In this document: positions 54,573 to 63,190 of the stretch, in pieces | Numbering within the stretch: the first letter of the stretch is position 1 | How the letters are laid out: each line of letters starts with the position of its first letter | Source: Pseudomonas fluorescens | GTDB taxonomy: Bacteria; Pseudomonadota; Gammaproteobacteria; Pseudomonadales; Pseudomonadaceae | NCBI RefSeq assembly: GCF_019212185.1 | Contig: NZ_CP078138.1 | Span: 6,053,501 to 6,117,500, forward strand | Length of the DNA: 64,000 bases | Reading direction: 5' to 3' | Position numbers and translations under genes: made by a program | The notes under the pieces: model-generated | What the model was told of the DNA's origin: nothing | Database searches by the model: none | What the model saw: only the letters and a program-made list of their open reading frames with translations

Positions 54573-56104
54573 GCACGCTCCCGCTCGGCAAACAATGCCT
54601 GGACAAAGGGTTCTGCTTCAAAGGTGCGCAAGTCATCGATGCCTTCACCGACACCGATGTAGCGAATCGGCAGGCCGAACTGCTTGGCCAGGGCAAAAAT
54701 CACCCCACCCTTGGCGGTGCCGTCGAGCTTGGTCAGGGCCAGGCCGGTCAGCGCTACCGTCTGATTGAATTGCTTGGCCTGGTTGATCGCGTTCTGCCCG
54801 GTACCGGCATCGAGCACCAGCAACACTTCGTGCGGTGCTTCGGCATCGAGCTTGCCAATCACCCGGCGAACCTTCTTCAATTCTTCCATCAGGTTGTCTT
54901 TGGTGTGCAGGCGACCGGCGGTATCAGCGATCAGCACGTCGATATTCCGTGCCTTGGCCGCCTGCACGGCGTCGAAGATCACCGACGCCGAGTCGGCACC
55001 GGTGTGCTGGGCGATCACCGCAATGTTGTTCCGCTCGCCCCAGACCTGCAGTTGCTCGACAGCCGCCGCACGGAAGGTATCACCCGCCGCGAGCATGACT
55101 TTCTTGCCTTCGAGCTGCAGCTTCTTCGCCAGCTTGCCGATGGTGGTGGTCTTGCCAGCGCCGTTGACGCCTACCACCAGGATCACGAACGGCTTGTTCT
55201 GCGCGTTGATTTTCAACGGCTGCTCGACCGGCTTGAGCATCGCCGCCAATTCAGCCTGCAGGGATTTGTACAGGGCGTCGGCGTCAGCCAACTCCTTGCG
55301 GGCGACCTTCTGGGTCAGGCGCTGGATGATCACCGAAGTCGCTTCAACCCCGACGTCAGCGGTCAGCAGGCGGGTTTCGATGTCTTCGAGCAACTCGTCA
55401 TCAATGATTTTCTTGCCCAGAAACAGGCTGGCCATGCCTTCGCCGATGCTGGCGCTGGTCTTCGACAGGCCTTGCTTGAGGCGGGCGAAGAAACCGGTCT
55501 TGGCTTCTTCGCTGCGCACCGGCTCGGCGACTACCGGATCGGCCACAACAGGTGCTGGAGCAACTGGCGCCGAAGCAACGGGGCCAGGTGCAACTGGTGC
55601 GGGAGCGGCGGCAACCGACGTCGGCTGCGAAACAGCCGGTGGGGCGACGAAAGCGGCAATGACCGGCTGCGGCAGATCGGGCTCTTCGGTTTCCGCGACT
55701 TCAACTGCGGCGACCGGCTTTGGCTCGGCCACCAACAGTTCCACGGCTTGCTGGACCACTGTCGGCGCGGGAATCGGCGGCGTGATGTGCGGCGCCTGCT
55801 CATCTTCGACCAGGGCCACCGGTTCTTCAGGCACCGGCAGGGTCAACCACGGCTCGGGGCTTGGTGCAGGTACCGGCGCTGGCTCGACTGCAGGCTGCAG
55901 AACCGGCTCAGCGATGGGCAGCACCACCGGCGCAGTCGTCTCGACCACCGGCGCGGCTTCTACTAAAGGCTGCGGGGCTATCTCGGGTTCTGGTTGTGGC
56001 TGTTCGACGACGGCTTGCTGCGGTTTTTTACGCAGCCATCCGAACAGGCTTTTTTTCTCGCCAGCCGCAGCTGGGTTCTTCTTGTCGTCGTTGGAACCAA
56101 ACAT
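54569..56104 (-). CDS. ftsY: Signal recognition particle receptor FtsY
   Basis: A 511-residue SRP GTPase that docks ribosome-nascent-chain complexes to the membrane. The first 200 residues are an acidic, Pro/Val/Ala-rich A domain (PQPLVEAAPVVETTAPV and similar runs), longer and more repetitive than in E. coli. The NG domain follows: G1 GVNGAGKTTTIGKL near residue 315, DTAGR near 395, and TKLDG, ending at RYIGVGEGIDDL. The ATG at 56104 gives MFGSNDDKK, the usual start. Confidence 0.95.
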   Translation of the reverse strand: MFGSNDDKKNPAAAGEKKSLFGWLRKKPQQAVVEQPQPEPEIAPQPLVEAAPVVETTAPVVLPIAEPVLQPAVEPAPVPAPSPEPWLTLPVPEEPVALVEDEQAPHITPPIPAPTVVQQAVELLVAEPKPVAAVEVAETEEPDLPQPVIAAFVAPPAVSQPTSVAAAPAPVAPGPVASAPVAPAPVVADPVVAEPVRSEEAKTGFFARLKQGLSKTSASIGEGMASLFLGKKIIDDELLEDIETRLLTADVGVEATSVIIQRLTQKVARKELADADALYKSLQAELAAMLKPVEQPLKINAQNKPFVILVVGVNGAGKTTTIGKLAKKLQLEGKKVMLAAGDTFRAAAVEQLQVWGERNNIAVIAQHTGADSASVIFDAVQAAKARNIDVLIADTAGRLHTKDNLMEELKKVRRVIGKLDAEAPHEVLLVLDAGTGQNAINQAKQFNQTVALTGLALTKLDGTAKGGVIFALAKQFGLPIRYIGVGEGIDDLRTFEAEPFVQALFAERERA

Positions 56105-56449
56105 GGAGGACGGCTATCTCACAGTAGCGGCGCGCCAATGGCGCCCCGGCAATTGAATATTCGATGCAGAACAGACTGCGATTCACACAGCTTGTTCACG
56201 CGCAATAATTTGTCGAGATGCTCGCGGGCATCTCAAAAGGTCGACTAACACTAAGGACTGGAACGGCATCGTCGGCGAAAACGCAGAGTTTAGCTAATAA
56301 ACTCAAAGCTTCTTCCGGAAACCCATACAACCTGTCAGGCGATCAAAGGCCTGATAGGCGTGGCCGCCAGTAAAACGGATCAGTATCCTAGCACCTCCTC
56401 GCCCGCCGACGCTAAGACCAAGCGGGCAGCTCAACAGGTTAAAAAACCA
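56105..56449. other. Divergent region, ftsY / M16 peptidase
   Basis: Three hundred and forty-five bases without a gene. It holds two perfect inverted repeats: GAGATGC (56215-56221) with GCATCTC (56228-56234), loop of six, and GAGTTTA (56286-56292) with TAAACTC (56298-56304), loop of five. A weaker pair is TCAGGC/GCCTGA (56335-56340, 56349-56354). These may be operators or RNA hairpins for the divergent promoters. An in-frame extension of the peptidase gene reaches 56360 but lacks support. Confidence 0.45.
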
Positions 56450-57805
56450 ATGAATGCTCTAGCCCGCCGCGCCGCTGGCCTGCTGCTCAGCACAGTTTGC
56501 CTACCCCTCGCAGCCATGGCTGCCGACCCGCAACCGACCCATGAATTCACCCTCGACAACGGCCTCAAGGTCGTCGTGCGCGAGGATCATCGGGCGCCAG
56601 TGGTGGTGTCGCAGGTTTGGTACAAGGTCGGCTCCAGCTACGAAACCCCGGGCCAGACCGGTTTGTCCCACGCCCTGGAACACATGATGTTCAAGGGCAG
56701 CGAGAAGGTCGGTCCCGGCGAAGCGTCGTTGATCCTGCGCGATCTCGGTGCCGAAGAGAACGCCTTCACCAGCGACGACTTCACCGCCTACTACCAGGTA
56801 CTGGCCCGTGATCGCCTGGGTGTCGCTTTCGAACTGGAAGCCGACCGCATGGCCAGCCTGCGCCTGCCACCGGACGAGTTCAGCCGCGAGATCGAGGTCA
56901 TCAAGGAAGAACGCCGCCTGCGCACCGACGACAAGCCGATGTCCAAAGCCTACGAGCGCTTCAAGGCCATGGCCTACCCGGCCAGCGGCTACCACACGCC
57001 GACCATCGGCTGGATGGCCGACCTGGACCGCATGAAGGTCGAGGAACTGCGTCAGTGGTACGAATCCTGGTATGCGCCGAACAATGCCACCCTGGTGGTG
57101 GTCGGCGACGTCACCCCGGACGAGGTCAAGGCCCTGTCCCAGCGCTACTTCGGCCCGATAGCCCGCCGCGCAGTACCTCCGGCGAAGATTCCGCTGGAAC
57201 TGGCCGAGCCGGGTGAACGGCAGATCACCCTGAAAGTGCAGACCCAGCTCCCGGCCCTGATGCTGGCCTTTAACGTACCGAGCATTGCCACCACCGAAGA
57301 CAAACGCTCGGTCAACGCCTTGCGCCTGATCTCGGCGCTGCTTGACGGCGGCTACAGCGGACGCATTCCGACCCAGCTGGAACGCGGCGAAGAACTGGTG
57401 TCCGGTGGCTCGTCGAGTTACGACGCCTACACCCGTGGCGACTCGCTGTTCACCCTGTCGGCCACACCCAATACCCAGAAGCAGAAAACCATGGCCCAAG
57501 CCGAAGCTGGCCTGTGGAGGCTGCTGGAGCAATTGAAAACCACCGCGCCGTCAGCCGAGGAACTGGAGCGTGTCCGCGCCCAGGTGATCGCCGGCCTGGT
57601 CTACGAGCGTGATTCGATCACCAGCCAGGCCACCGCCATCGGCCAGCTGGAAACCGTCGGCCTGTCGTGGAAACTGATGGACAGCGAACTCGCCGAGCTG
57701 GAAAGCGTGACCCCGCAAGACATCCAGAATGCCGCCAAGCTGTACTTCACACGCGAACGTCTCAGCGTCGCCCATGTACTGCCACAGGAGACGTCTCATG
57801 AGTGA
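56450..57805 (+). CDS. M16 family zinc peptidase (catalytic partner)
   Basis: A 451-residue exported metallopeptidase of the pitrilysin/M16 family. A signal peptide is visible (residues 1-24, ending AMA). The inverted zinc motif HxxEH is present as LSHALEHMMFKGS, with a downstream Glu region around NAFTSDDFTAYYQ and EREIEVIKEERR-type segment (EIEVIKEERRLR). In related bacteria it pairs with a second, non-catalytic subunit. The ATG at 56450 is chosen as it starts the signal peptide. The next gene overlaps it by eight bases. Confidence 0.93.
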   Translation: MNALARRAAGLLLSTVCLPLAAMAADPQPTHEFTLDNGLKVVVREDHRAPVVVSQVWYKVGSSYETPGQTGLSHALEHMMFKGSEKVGPGEASLILRDLGAEENAFTSDDFTAYYQVLARDRLGVAFELEADRMASLRLPPDEFSREIEVIKEERRLRTDDKPMSKAYERFKAMAYPASGYHTPTIGWMADLDRMKVEELRQWYESWYAPNNATLVVVGDVTPDEVKALSQRYFGPIARRAVPPAKIPLELAEPGERQITLKVQTQLPALMLAFNVPSIATTEDKRSVNALRLISALLDGGYSGRIPTQLERGEELVSGGSSSYDAYTRGDSLFTLSATPNTQKQKTMAQAEAGLWRLLEQLKTTAPSAEELERVRAQVIAGLVYERDSITSQATAIGQLETVGLSWKLMDSELAELESVTPQDIQNAAKLYFTRERLSVAHVLPQETSHE

Positions 57806-59288
57806 GCGTAAACCACCGCGCCTGCTGCTGATCAGCCTGGTCGCTGTCGCACTGGCGGGCTCCGCCGCTTTCTATTTCTCGCGCAGCGCTGAAACCGTCG
57901 CCAGCGAAGCCATCGACAAAGCCCAGTCGAGCCAGAAACTGCAATCGCTGGCCGAACTCGACGGCAAGGCTCCGAGCCGGCGCAAACTCGATGTGCAGAC
58001 CTGGAACACCGCCGAGGGTGCGAAAGTGCTGTTCGTCGCCGCCCCTGAGCTGCCGATGTTCGACCTGCGCCTGATTTTCGCCGCCGGCAGCAGCCAGGAC
58101 GGCAATGCCCCGGGCCTGGCCATGCTGACCAACGCCATGCTCAACGAAGGCGTTGCTGGCAAGGACGTCAGCCAGATCGCCCAGGGCTTTGAAGGCCTGG
58201 GTGCAGACTTCGGCAATGGTGCCTACAAAGACATGGCCGTTGCTTCACTGCGCAGCCTCAGTGCCGTGGACAAACGTGAGCCGGCCCTCAAGCTGTTTGC
58301 CGAAGTGGTCGGCCACCCGACCTTTCCTGCCGACTCACTGGCGCGGATCAAGAACCAGGTGCTGGCCGGCTTCGAGTACCAGAAACAGAACTCGGCGAAA
58401 GTCGCGAGCCTGGAGCTGATGCGCCGCCTTTATGGCCAGCACCCTTACGCCCACGCCAGCGATGGCAATCCCCTGAGCATCCCGCCGATCACCCTGGCGC
58501 AGCTCAAGGCCTTCCACGCCAAGGCCTATGCCGCCGGCAACGTGGTGATCGCGCTGGTCGGCGACCTGTCGCGCAGCGAAGCCGAGGCGATTGCCGCCCA
58601 GGTCTCCAGCGCGCTGCCCAAGGGCCCGGCGCTGCCGAAGATCGCTCAGCCGGCCGAGCCCAAGCCCGGAACCAGCCGCGTCGAGTTCCCTGCCAAACAG
58701 ACCAACCTGATGCTCGCGCAATTGGGCATCGACCGCGACGATCCGGATTACGCCGCCCTGTCCCTGGGCAACCAGATTCTCGGCGGCGGTGGTTTCGGCA
58801 CCCGCCTGATGAGCGAAGTCAGGGAAAAACGCGGTCTGACCTACGGTGTCTATTCGGGCTTCTCGCCGATGCAGGCGCGCGGTCCATTCATGATCAACCT
58901 GCAGACTCGCGCCGAAATGAGCGAAGGCACCCTGAAACTGGTGCAGGACGTGCTGGCTGACTACCTCAAGACCGGTCCGACCCAGAAGGAGCTCGACGAC
59001 GCCAAGCGCGAACTGGCCGGCAGCTTCCCGCTGTCCACCGCCAGCAACGCCGATATTGTTGGTCAGTTGGGTGCGATGGGCTTCTATAATCTGCCATTGA
59101 GCTACCTCGAAGACTTCATGCAGCAATCCCAGAGCCTGACGGTCGAGCAAGTCACCGCAGCCATGAACAAACACTTGAGCATGGACAAGATGGTGATCGT
59201 CACCGTCGGCCCTACCGTGCCGCAACAGCCGTTACCGGCCCCTACTGACAAACCTTCCGAGCAGCCGCTCGGGGTTCCGGAGCATTAA
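57798..59288 (+). CDS. M16 family peptidase-like protein (non-catalytic partner)
   Basis: A 496-residue exported M16 homologue with an N-terminal membrane anchor (LLLISLVAVALAGSAAFYF). At the place of HxxEH it reads GLAMLTNAMLNEG, so the zinc ligands are missing. It retains the substrate-binding REKRGLTYGVYSGF motif that catalytic M16 subunits usually lack. This split of zinc site and R/Y motif between two subunits matches heterodimeric M16B enzymes. Translation is coupled through an eight-base overlap with the catalytic gene and a one-base overlap with rsmD. Confidence 0.92.
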   Translation: MSERKPPRLLLISLVAVALAGSAAFYFSRSAETVASEAIDKAQSSQKLQSLAELDGKAPSRRKLDVQTWNTAEGAKVLFVAAPELPMFDLRLIFAAGSSQDGNAPGLAMLTNAMLNEGVAGKDVSQIAQGFEGLGADFGNGAYKDMAVASLRSLSAVDKREPALKLFAEVVGHPTFPADSLARIKNQVLAGFEYQKQNSAKVASLELMRRLYGQHPYAHASDGNPLSIPPITLAQLKAFHAKAYAAGNVVIALVGDLSRSEAEAIAAQVSSALPKGPALPKIAQPAEPKPGTSRVEFPAKQTNLMLAQLGIDRDDPDYAALSLGNQILGGGGFGTRLMSEVREKRGLTYGVYSGFSPMQARGPFMINLQTRAEMSEGTLKLVQDVLADYLKTGPTQKELDDAKRELAGSFPLSTASNADIVGQLGAMGFYNLPLSYLEDFMQQSQSLTVEQVTAAMNKHLSMDKMVIVTVGPTVPQQPLPAPTDKPSEQPLGVPEH

Positions 59289-59893
59289 TGGCCCGTTCAT
59301 CGAATCCAAAAAAACCGGTTCACAACGTACATAACGGCGTGAACCAGCTGCGCATCATCGGCGGCGAATGGCGCAGCCGTCGCCTGAGCTTCCCCGACGC
59401 CCCGGGCCTGCGCCCGACGCCGGACCGCGTGCGCGAGACCCTGTTCAACTGGCTCGCGCCCTACGTGCCTGGGGCGAAAATACTCGACCCCTTCGCCGGT
59501 AGCGGTGCGCTGTTTCTCGAAGCCTTGTCCCGTGGCGCAGCCATGGGGCAGGCGCTGGACGCCAGCAGCCTGGCAGTATCCAGCCTGAAGGAGCATCTGG
59601 GGACCCTGCGCTGCACCGTGGGCCAGGTGCAGACCGCCGACGCGCTGCGCTACCTGGAAACCCAGCCGGCCACCGCCTACGACCTGGTGTTTCTCGACCC
59701 TCCGTTCAACCAGAACCTGCTGCCAGCGGTGTGCACGTTGCTGGAAGAACGGCAGTGGCTGGCGGATGACGCCTGGATTTATACCGAAAGCGAAAACGCC
59801 CCTTCCACTCTCGGCCTGCCGGGCACCTGGCGCCTGCACCGGGAACAGAAATCCGGACGGGTCTACTACGCGCTGTGGCACCGCCTGGTCTGA
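59288..59893 (+). CDS. rsmD: 16S rRNA (guanine(966)-N(2))-methyltransferase
   Basis: A 201-residue SAM methyltransferase for m2G966. Features are LRIIGGEWRSRRLSFPDAPG, LRPTPDRVRETLFNWL, the SAM motif ILDPFAGSGALFLEALSRGA, and the catalytic LVFLDPPFNQNLL. The ATG at 59288 shares one base with the stop of the preceding gene. A hairpin follows. Confidence 0.96.
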   Translation: MARSSNPKKPVHNVHNGVNQLRIIGGEWRSRRLSFPDAPGLRPTPDRVRETLFNWLAPYVPGAKILDPFAGSGALFLEALSRGAAMGQALDASSLAVSSLKEHLGTLRCTVGQVQTADALRYLETQPATAYDLVFLDPPFNQNLLPAVCTLLEERQWLADDAWIYTESENAPSTLGLPGTWRLHREQKSGRVYYALWHRLV

Positions 59894-59903
59894 CGCCACC
59901 GAA

Positions 59904-59930
59904 GGAACGGGCAAGCGCATCGCCCGTTCC
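59904..59930 (+). terminator. Terminator-like hairpin after rsmD
   Basis: GGAACGGGC (59904-59912) pairs perfectly with GCCCGTTCC (59922-59930) over a nine-base loop, ten bases after the rsmD stop. The T-run is absent, so it is a weak terminator or a stabiliser of the 3' end. Confidence 0.45.
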
Positions 59931-60029
59931 TCCGCCCGCCCGGTATTAAATAGCTACCACCCCCCTTGTTGCGGCATGAGCGACAGTGATCGACAGCGTT
60001 TCAAGTCAATCACCAAGGATGCCCAATAC

Positions 60030-60173
60030 ATGAACTTCTACTGCAGCGTCCTGCTGCTCTTGAGCGGGCTGATGCCCATGATAGTGCTGACCGCCCACAG
60101 CGCCCGGTCGGTGACTGTCGATCCACCGACCCAGAGCATGTGTCGCGCTGACGAGCCGTTTGTGGCAAGTTAG
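60030..60173 (+). CDS. Possible 47-residue membrane peptide
   Basis: A short reading frame MNFYCSVLLLLSGLMPMIV continuing to CRADEPFVAS. It has one hydrophobic segment (about residues 5-21) and a polar tail with a single Cys near the end. The same frame can be extended to an ATG at 59976. Position between rsmD and the hydrolase, 136 bases after rsmD, leaves room for a promoter, but no known family is recognised and the ribosome site is weak. It may be a small membrane protein or chance. Confidence 0.35.
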   Translation: MNFYCSVLLLLSGLMPMIVLTAHSARSVTVDPPTQSMCRADEPFVAS

Positions 60174-60213
60174 ATTTTCTGCCACCCGCTTACCCGCCCC
60201 TCTCGAGATCGTC

Positions 60214-61221
60214 GTGCCACAGCCTTCTACACCTGTAACGTCTTTCACCCCGGCCCTGGGCCTCGGCAACCCGCACCTGCAAACTTTGTGGGGTCCTCTG
60301 TGGCGCAAAACCACACACCTGGAGCGCCAACGTGAACGCCTGTGGCTCGACGACGGCGATTTTCTCGATTTCGACTGGCATGGTCCGCACAGTGCAGAAG
60401 CGCCACTGGTGCTGGTGCTGCACGGTCTGACCGGTTCCTCCAATTCGCCTTACGTCGCGGGTCTGCAGCGTGCCTTGTCCGCGCAGGGCTGGGCCAGCGT
60501 GGCGCTGAATTGGCGCGGTTGCTCCGGTGAGCCCAACCTGCTGCCACGCAGCTATCACTCCGGCGCCAGCGAAGACCTGGCCGCCGCGATCAAACATCTG
60601 CGCACAGTTCGACCCCTGGCCCCGCTGTATGCCGTTGGCTATTCACTGGGCGGCAATGTGCTGCTCAAGCACCTCGGGGAAAGCGCTGGCGACAGTCAGT
60701 TGCAGGGAGCCGTCGCGGTTTCCGTGCCCTTCCGCCTGGACCAGTGCGCCGACCGTATCGGCCAGGGCTTTTCCCGGGTCTATCAGGCGCATTTCATGCG
60801 GGAGATGTTGGCCTACATCAAGAACAAGCAGCGTCAGTTTCTCCAGGACGGCCGCCACGAAGGCCTGGCGACCCTGGCCAGCCTCGGCTCGCTGGACAAG
60901 ATGCGTACCTTCTGGGACTTCGACGGCCGCGTCACTGCGCCCCTGCATGGCTTTGCCGACGCGCAGGATTACTATCGGCGAGCGTCCAGCCGTTACTACC
61001 TGGGCGAAATTCGTACGCCCACCCTGATTATCCAGGCCGCCGATGACCCCTTTGTCTACCCTCACAGCCTGCCCGAGGCGCACGAACTGTCTACCTGTAC
61101 TCACTTCGAACTGCAGCCCAAGGGCGGCCACGTCGGCTTCGTTGATGGCACATTGCGAAATCCCGGCTATTACCTCGAGCGGCGCATCCCTCAGTGGCTG
61201 ACCCTCGCGGGACGCGGTTAA
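60214..61221 (+). CDS. Alpha/beta hydrolase, YheT-like
   Basis: A 335-residue hydrolase (from GTG at 60214; a TTG at 60160 is also in frame). The family signature is FTPALGLGNPHLQTLWGPL, followed by VLVLHGLTGSSNSPYVAGL (oxyanion), the nucleophile Ser in YAVGYSLGGNVLLKHLG, an Asp in IQAADDPFVYP and a His in PKGGHVGFVDG. YheT-type enzymes are probably lipid or ester hydrolases of unknown substrate. The start is uncertain because no strong ribosome site precedes either codon. Confidence 0.85.
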   Translation: MPQPSTPVTSFTPALGLGNPHLQTLWGPLWRKTTHLERQRERLWLDDGDFLDFDWHGPHSAEAPLVLVLHGLTGSSNSPYVAGLQRALSAQGWASVALNWRGCSGEPNLLPRSYHSGASEDLAAAIKHLRTVRPLAPLYAVGYSLGGNVLLKHLGESAGDSQLQGAVAVSVPFRLDQCADRIGQGFSRVYQAHFMREMLAYIKNKQRQFLQDGRHEGLATLASLGSLDKMRTFWDFDGRVTAPLHGFADAQDYYRRASSRYYLGEIRTPTLIIQAADDPFVYPHSLPEAHELSTCTHFELQPKGGHVGFVDGTLRNPGYYLERRIPQWLTLAGRG

Positions 61222-61225
61222 GCCT

Positions 61226-62071
61226 GTGCAAAACCTTCCGGGCGAATCCATCCATTTCTGGCAAACCGCCCCCCTGGCCGGCGTCGAACTGCTGTCAGCT
61301 CGCTATATCGAGCAGCGTTTCGTCCCGCATGTGCATGATGGCTTCGTGATCGGCATGATCATGGCCGGCGCCCAGCGCTATCGGTATCGCGGCGCCGAGC
61401 ACCTGGCCGCCAGCGGCACCCTCGTGGTGATCAACCCGGACGAACTGCACACCGGCAACAAGGGCACGGAAGACGGCTGGCTGTACCGTGCGTTCTATCC
61501 CGACAACCAACAGATCCACACCCTGCTGGCCGAACTCGAACTGCCCGCACACAACCTGCCGGCCTTCGGCGCGACGCTGTACCGCGACCCGGACCTGGTC
61601 AGTGGTTTCAGCTACTTGCACCGCTTGCTGGAGAGTCCGGCCAGCGCCTTGCAACAACAAACCCTGTGGCGCGAAATGATGCTTGCGCTACTGCAACGCC
61701 ATGCCGCCGTGGCGACACCCGGACAACCGGGACGAGAACATCGCGCCATTACCCGGGCCAAGGAATTGATGCACAGCCAACTGGCCGCCCCGCCCTCGCT
61801 GGAAGCCCTGGCGGCAGCGGTCAATCTGTCGCCGTTTCACTTCGCCCGGGTATTTCGCCGCGCTACCGGCATGCCACCGCACACCTGGCTGATGCAACAG
61901 CGCATTGCCCAGGCCCGCGCCCTGCTGCAGGAAGGCTGCCTGCCGCTGGCCGTCGCCACGCAGCTGGGTTTCGCCGATCAAAGCCATCTGAGCCGGCAAT
62001 TCAAGAAGGTCTATGGAGTCGGGCCCGGTGCCTATCGCAGCGCCCGATCAGTGGCACCGGCTGCATCCTAG
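61226..62071 (+). CDS. AraC family transcriptional regulator
   Basis: A 281-residue regulator. The N-terminal cupin-like sensing domain (residues 20-150) has FVPHVHDGFVIGMIMAG; the C-terminal pair of helix-turn-helix motifs reads LAAAVNLSPFHFARVFRRAT and LAVATQLGFADQSHLSRQFK. It starts with GTG at 61226, four bases after the hydrolase stop. azlC-azlD begin 69 bases downstream in the same direction, so it may control amino-acid export through them. Confidence 0.9.
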   Translation: MQNLPGESIHFWQTAPLAGVELLSARYIEQRFVPHVHDGFVIGMIMAGAQRYRYRGAEHLAASGTLVVINPDELHTGNKGTEDGWLYRAFYPDNQQIHTLLAELELPAHNLPAFGATLYRDPDLVSGFSYLHRLLESPASALQQQTLWREMMLALLQRHAAVATPGQPGREHRAITRAKELMHSQLAAPPSLEALAAAVNLSPFHFARVFRRATGMPPHTWLMQQRIAQARALLQEGCLPLAVATQLGFADQSHLSRQFKKVYGVGPGAYRSARSVAPAAS

Positions 62072-62140
62072 AAACCTGCAAGATCGTTCAAGACAGACCT
62101 TTGCCGCCCGGTGCAAGATGGGCGGACAAGGAGAGTCACG

Positions 62141-62860
62141 ATGACCCGAAAGCAGCTTTATTCACGCGGTATCCGCGACAGTTTCGCCATGGCGGTGGGC
62201 ATTCTGCCGTTTGGCCTGATCTTCGGCACCCTGGCTGGGGCGGCCGGCCTGACACTCTGGCAGGCGTTCGGCATGTCGGCGCTGGTGTATGCCGGCTCGG
62301 CGCAGCTTGTCGTCCTCAGTTTGCTCGGCAGTGGCGCCAGCCTGCTGGTGATTCTGCTGACGACCTTCATCGTCAACCTGCGCCACGTGCTCTACAGCGC
62401 CACCCTGCAGCCCCATGTCGGCCAACTGCCGCAGCGCTGGCGCATCCTCTTGGCGTTCTGGCTGACTGACGAGACCTTCGCCGTGGTCCAGCGCTTCTAC
62501 TTACTGCACGGCGACCGACCGCTGGCGCAGTGGTACTGGCTCGGGGTCGCCAGTTCGCTGTATGCCTGCTGGGTATTGAGCTCACTGGCCGGTGTGCTGT
62601 TCGGCCAGGCCGTGCCAGACCTGGCAAGTTGGGGCCTGGAGTTCGCCATGCTGGCGACCTTTATCGGCATCGTCATCCCCCTGCTGCGCAATCAACCACA
62701 GCTGGCCGCCGCACTGGCAGCGGGCGCCGTAGCCCTGGCCACATTCCACTGGCCGTACAAGCTGGGCCTGATGGCCGCGGCGTTCAGTGGCATCGCGGTA
62801 GGCGTGATGCTGGAGCGTCGACAATTGACCCGCCATACCGCCAGGGAGCTGCACACATGA
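62141..62860 (+). CDS. azlC: AzlC family branched-chain amino acid exporter subunit
   Basis: A 239-residue membrane protein of the AzlC/YgaZ family. Features are SFAMAVGILPFGLIFGTLAG and SALVYAGSAQLVVLSLLGSG, then LRHVLYSATLQPH and LAFWLTDETFAVVQRF. With AzlD it exports branched-chain amino acids or analogues. The ATG at 62141 follows AAGGAGAG. Its stop overlaps azlD by four bases. Confidence 0.92.
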   Translation: MTRKQLYSRGIRDSFAMAVGILPFGLIFGTLAGAAGLTLWQAFGMSALVYAGSAQLVVLSLLGSGASLLVILLTTFIVNLRHVLYSATLQPHVGQLPQRWRILLAFWLTDETFAVVQRFYLLHGDRPLAQWYWLGVASSLYACWVLSSLAGVLFGQAVPDLASWGLEFAMLATFIGIVIPLLRNQPQLAAALAAGAVALATFHWPYKLGLMAAAFSGIAVGVMLERRQLTRHTARELHT

Positions 62861-63186
62861 ATTATTGGTGGATGATTTTCGGCATGATGGCGATCAGCTT
62901 CATGCTGCGCTATAGCCTGTTCGCCTGGCCCAACCTGCGCTTTCCGACCCTGGTGCGCCAAGGCCTGCACTATGTGCCGACGGCCGTACTGACGGCGATT
63001 GTGGTGCCGGGCATGCTGCTGCCCGATGGCCAGCACTGGGCACTGACCCTGGACAATGCCTACTTACTCGGAGGCTTGGCGGCCATCGCCATCGCCGCCA
63101 CCACCCGACACCTGCTGGCGACTATCGGGGGTGGCATGCTGGTGTTCTTCCTCCTGCGCTGGCTGTTCGGGCAACTGCCCATTTAG
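62857..63186 (+). CDS. azlD: AzlD family transporter small subunit
   Basis: A 109-residue membrane protein with three or four helices (MMAISFMLRYSLFAWPNLRF, LHYVPTAVLTAIVVPGMLL, LGGLAAIAIAATTRHLL). It is the partner of AzlC, as in YgaZH pairs. ATG at 62857 overlaps the azlC stop. The end lies four bases from the convergent sulfurtransferase gene. Confidence 0.92.
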   Translation: MNYWWMIFGMMAISFMLRYSLFAWPNLRFPTLVRQGLHYVPTAVLTAIVVPGMLLPDGQHWALTLDNAYLLGGLAAIAIAATTRHLLATIGGGMLVFFLLRWLFGQLPI

Positions 63187-63190
63187 CCCA

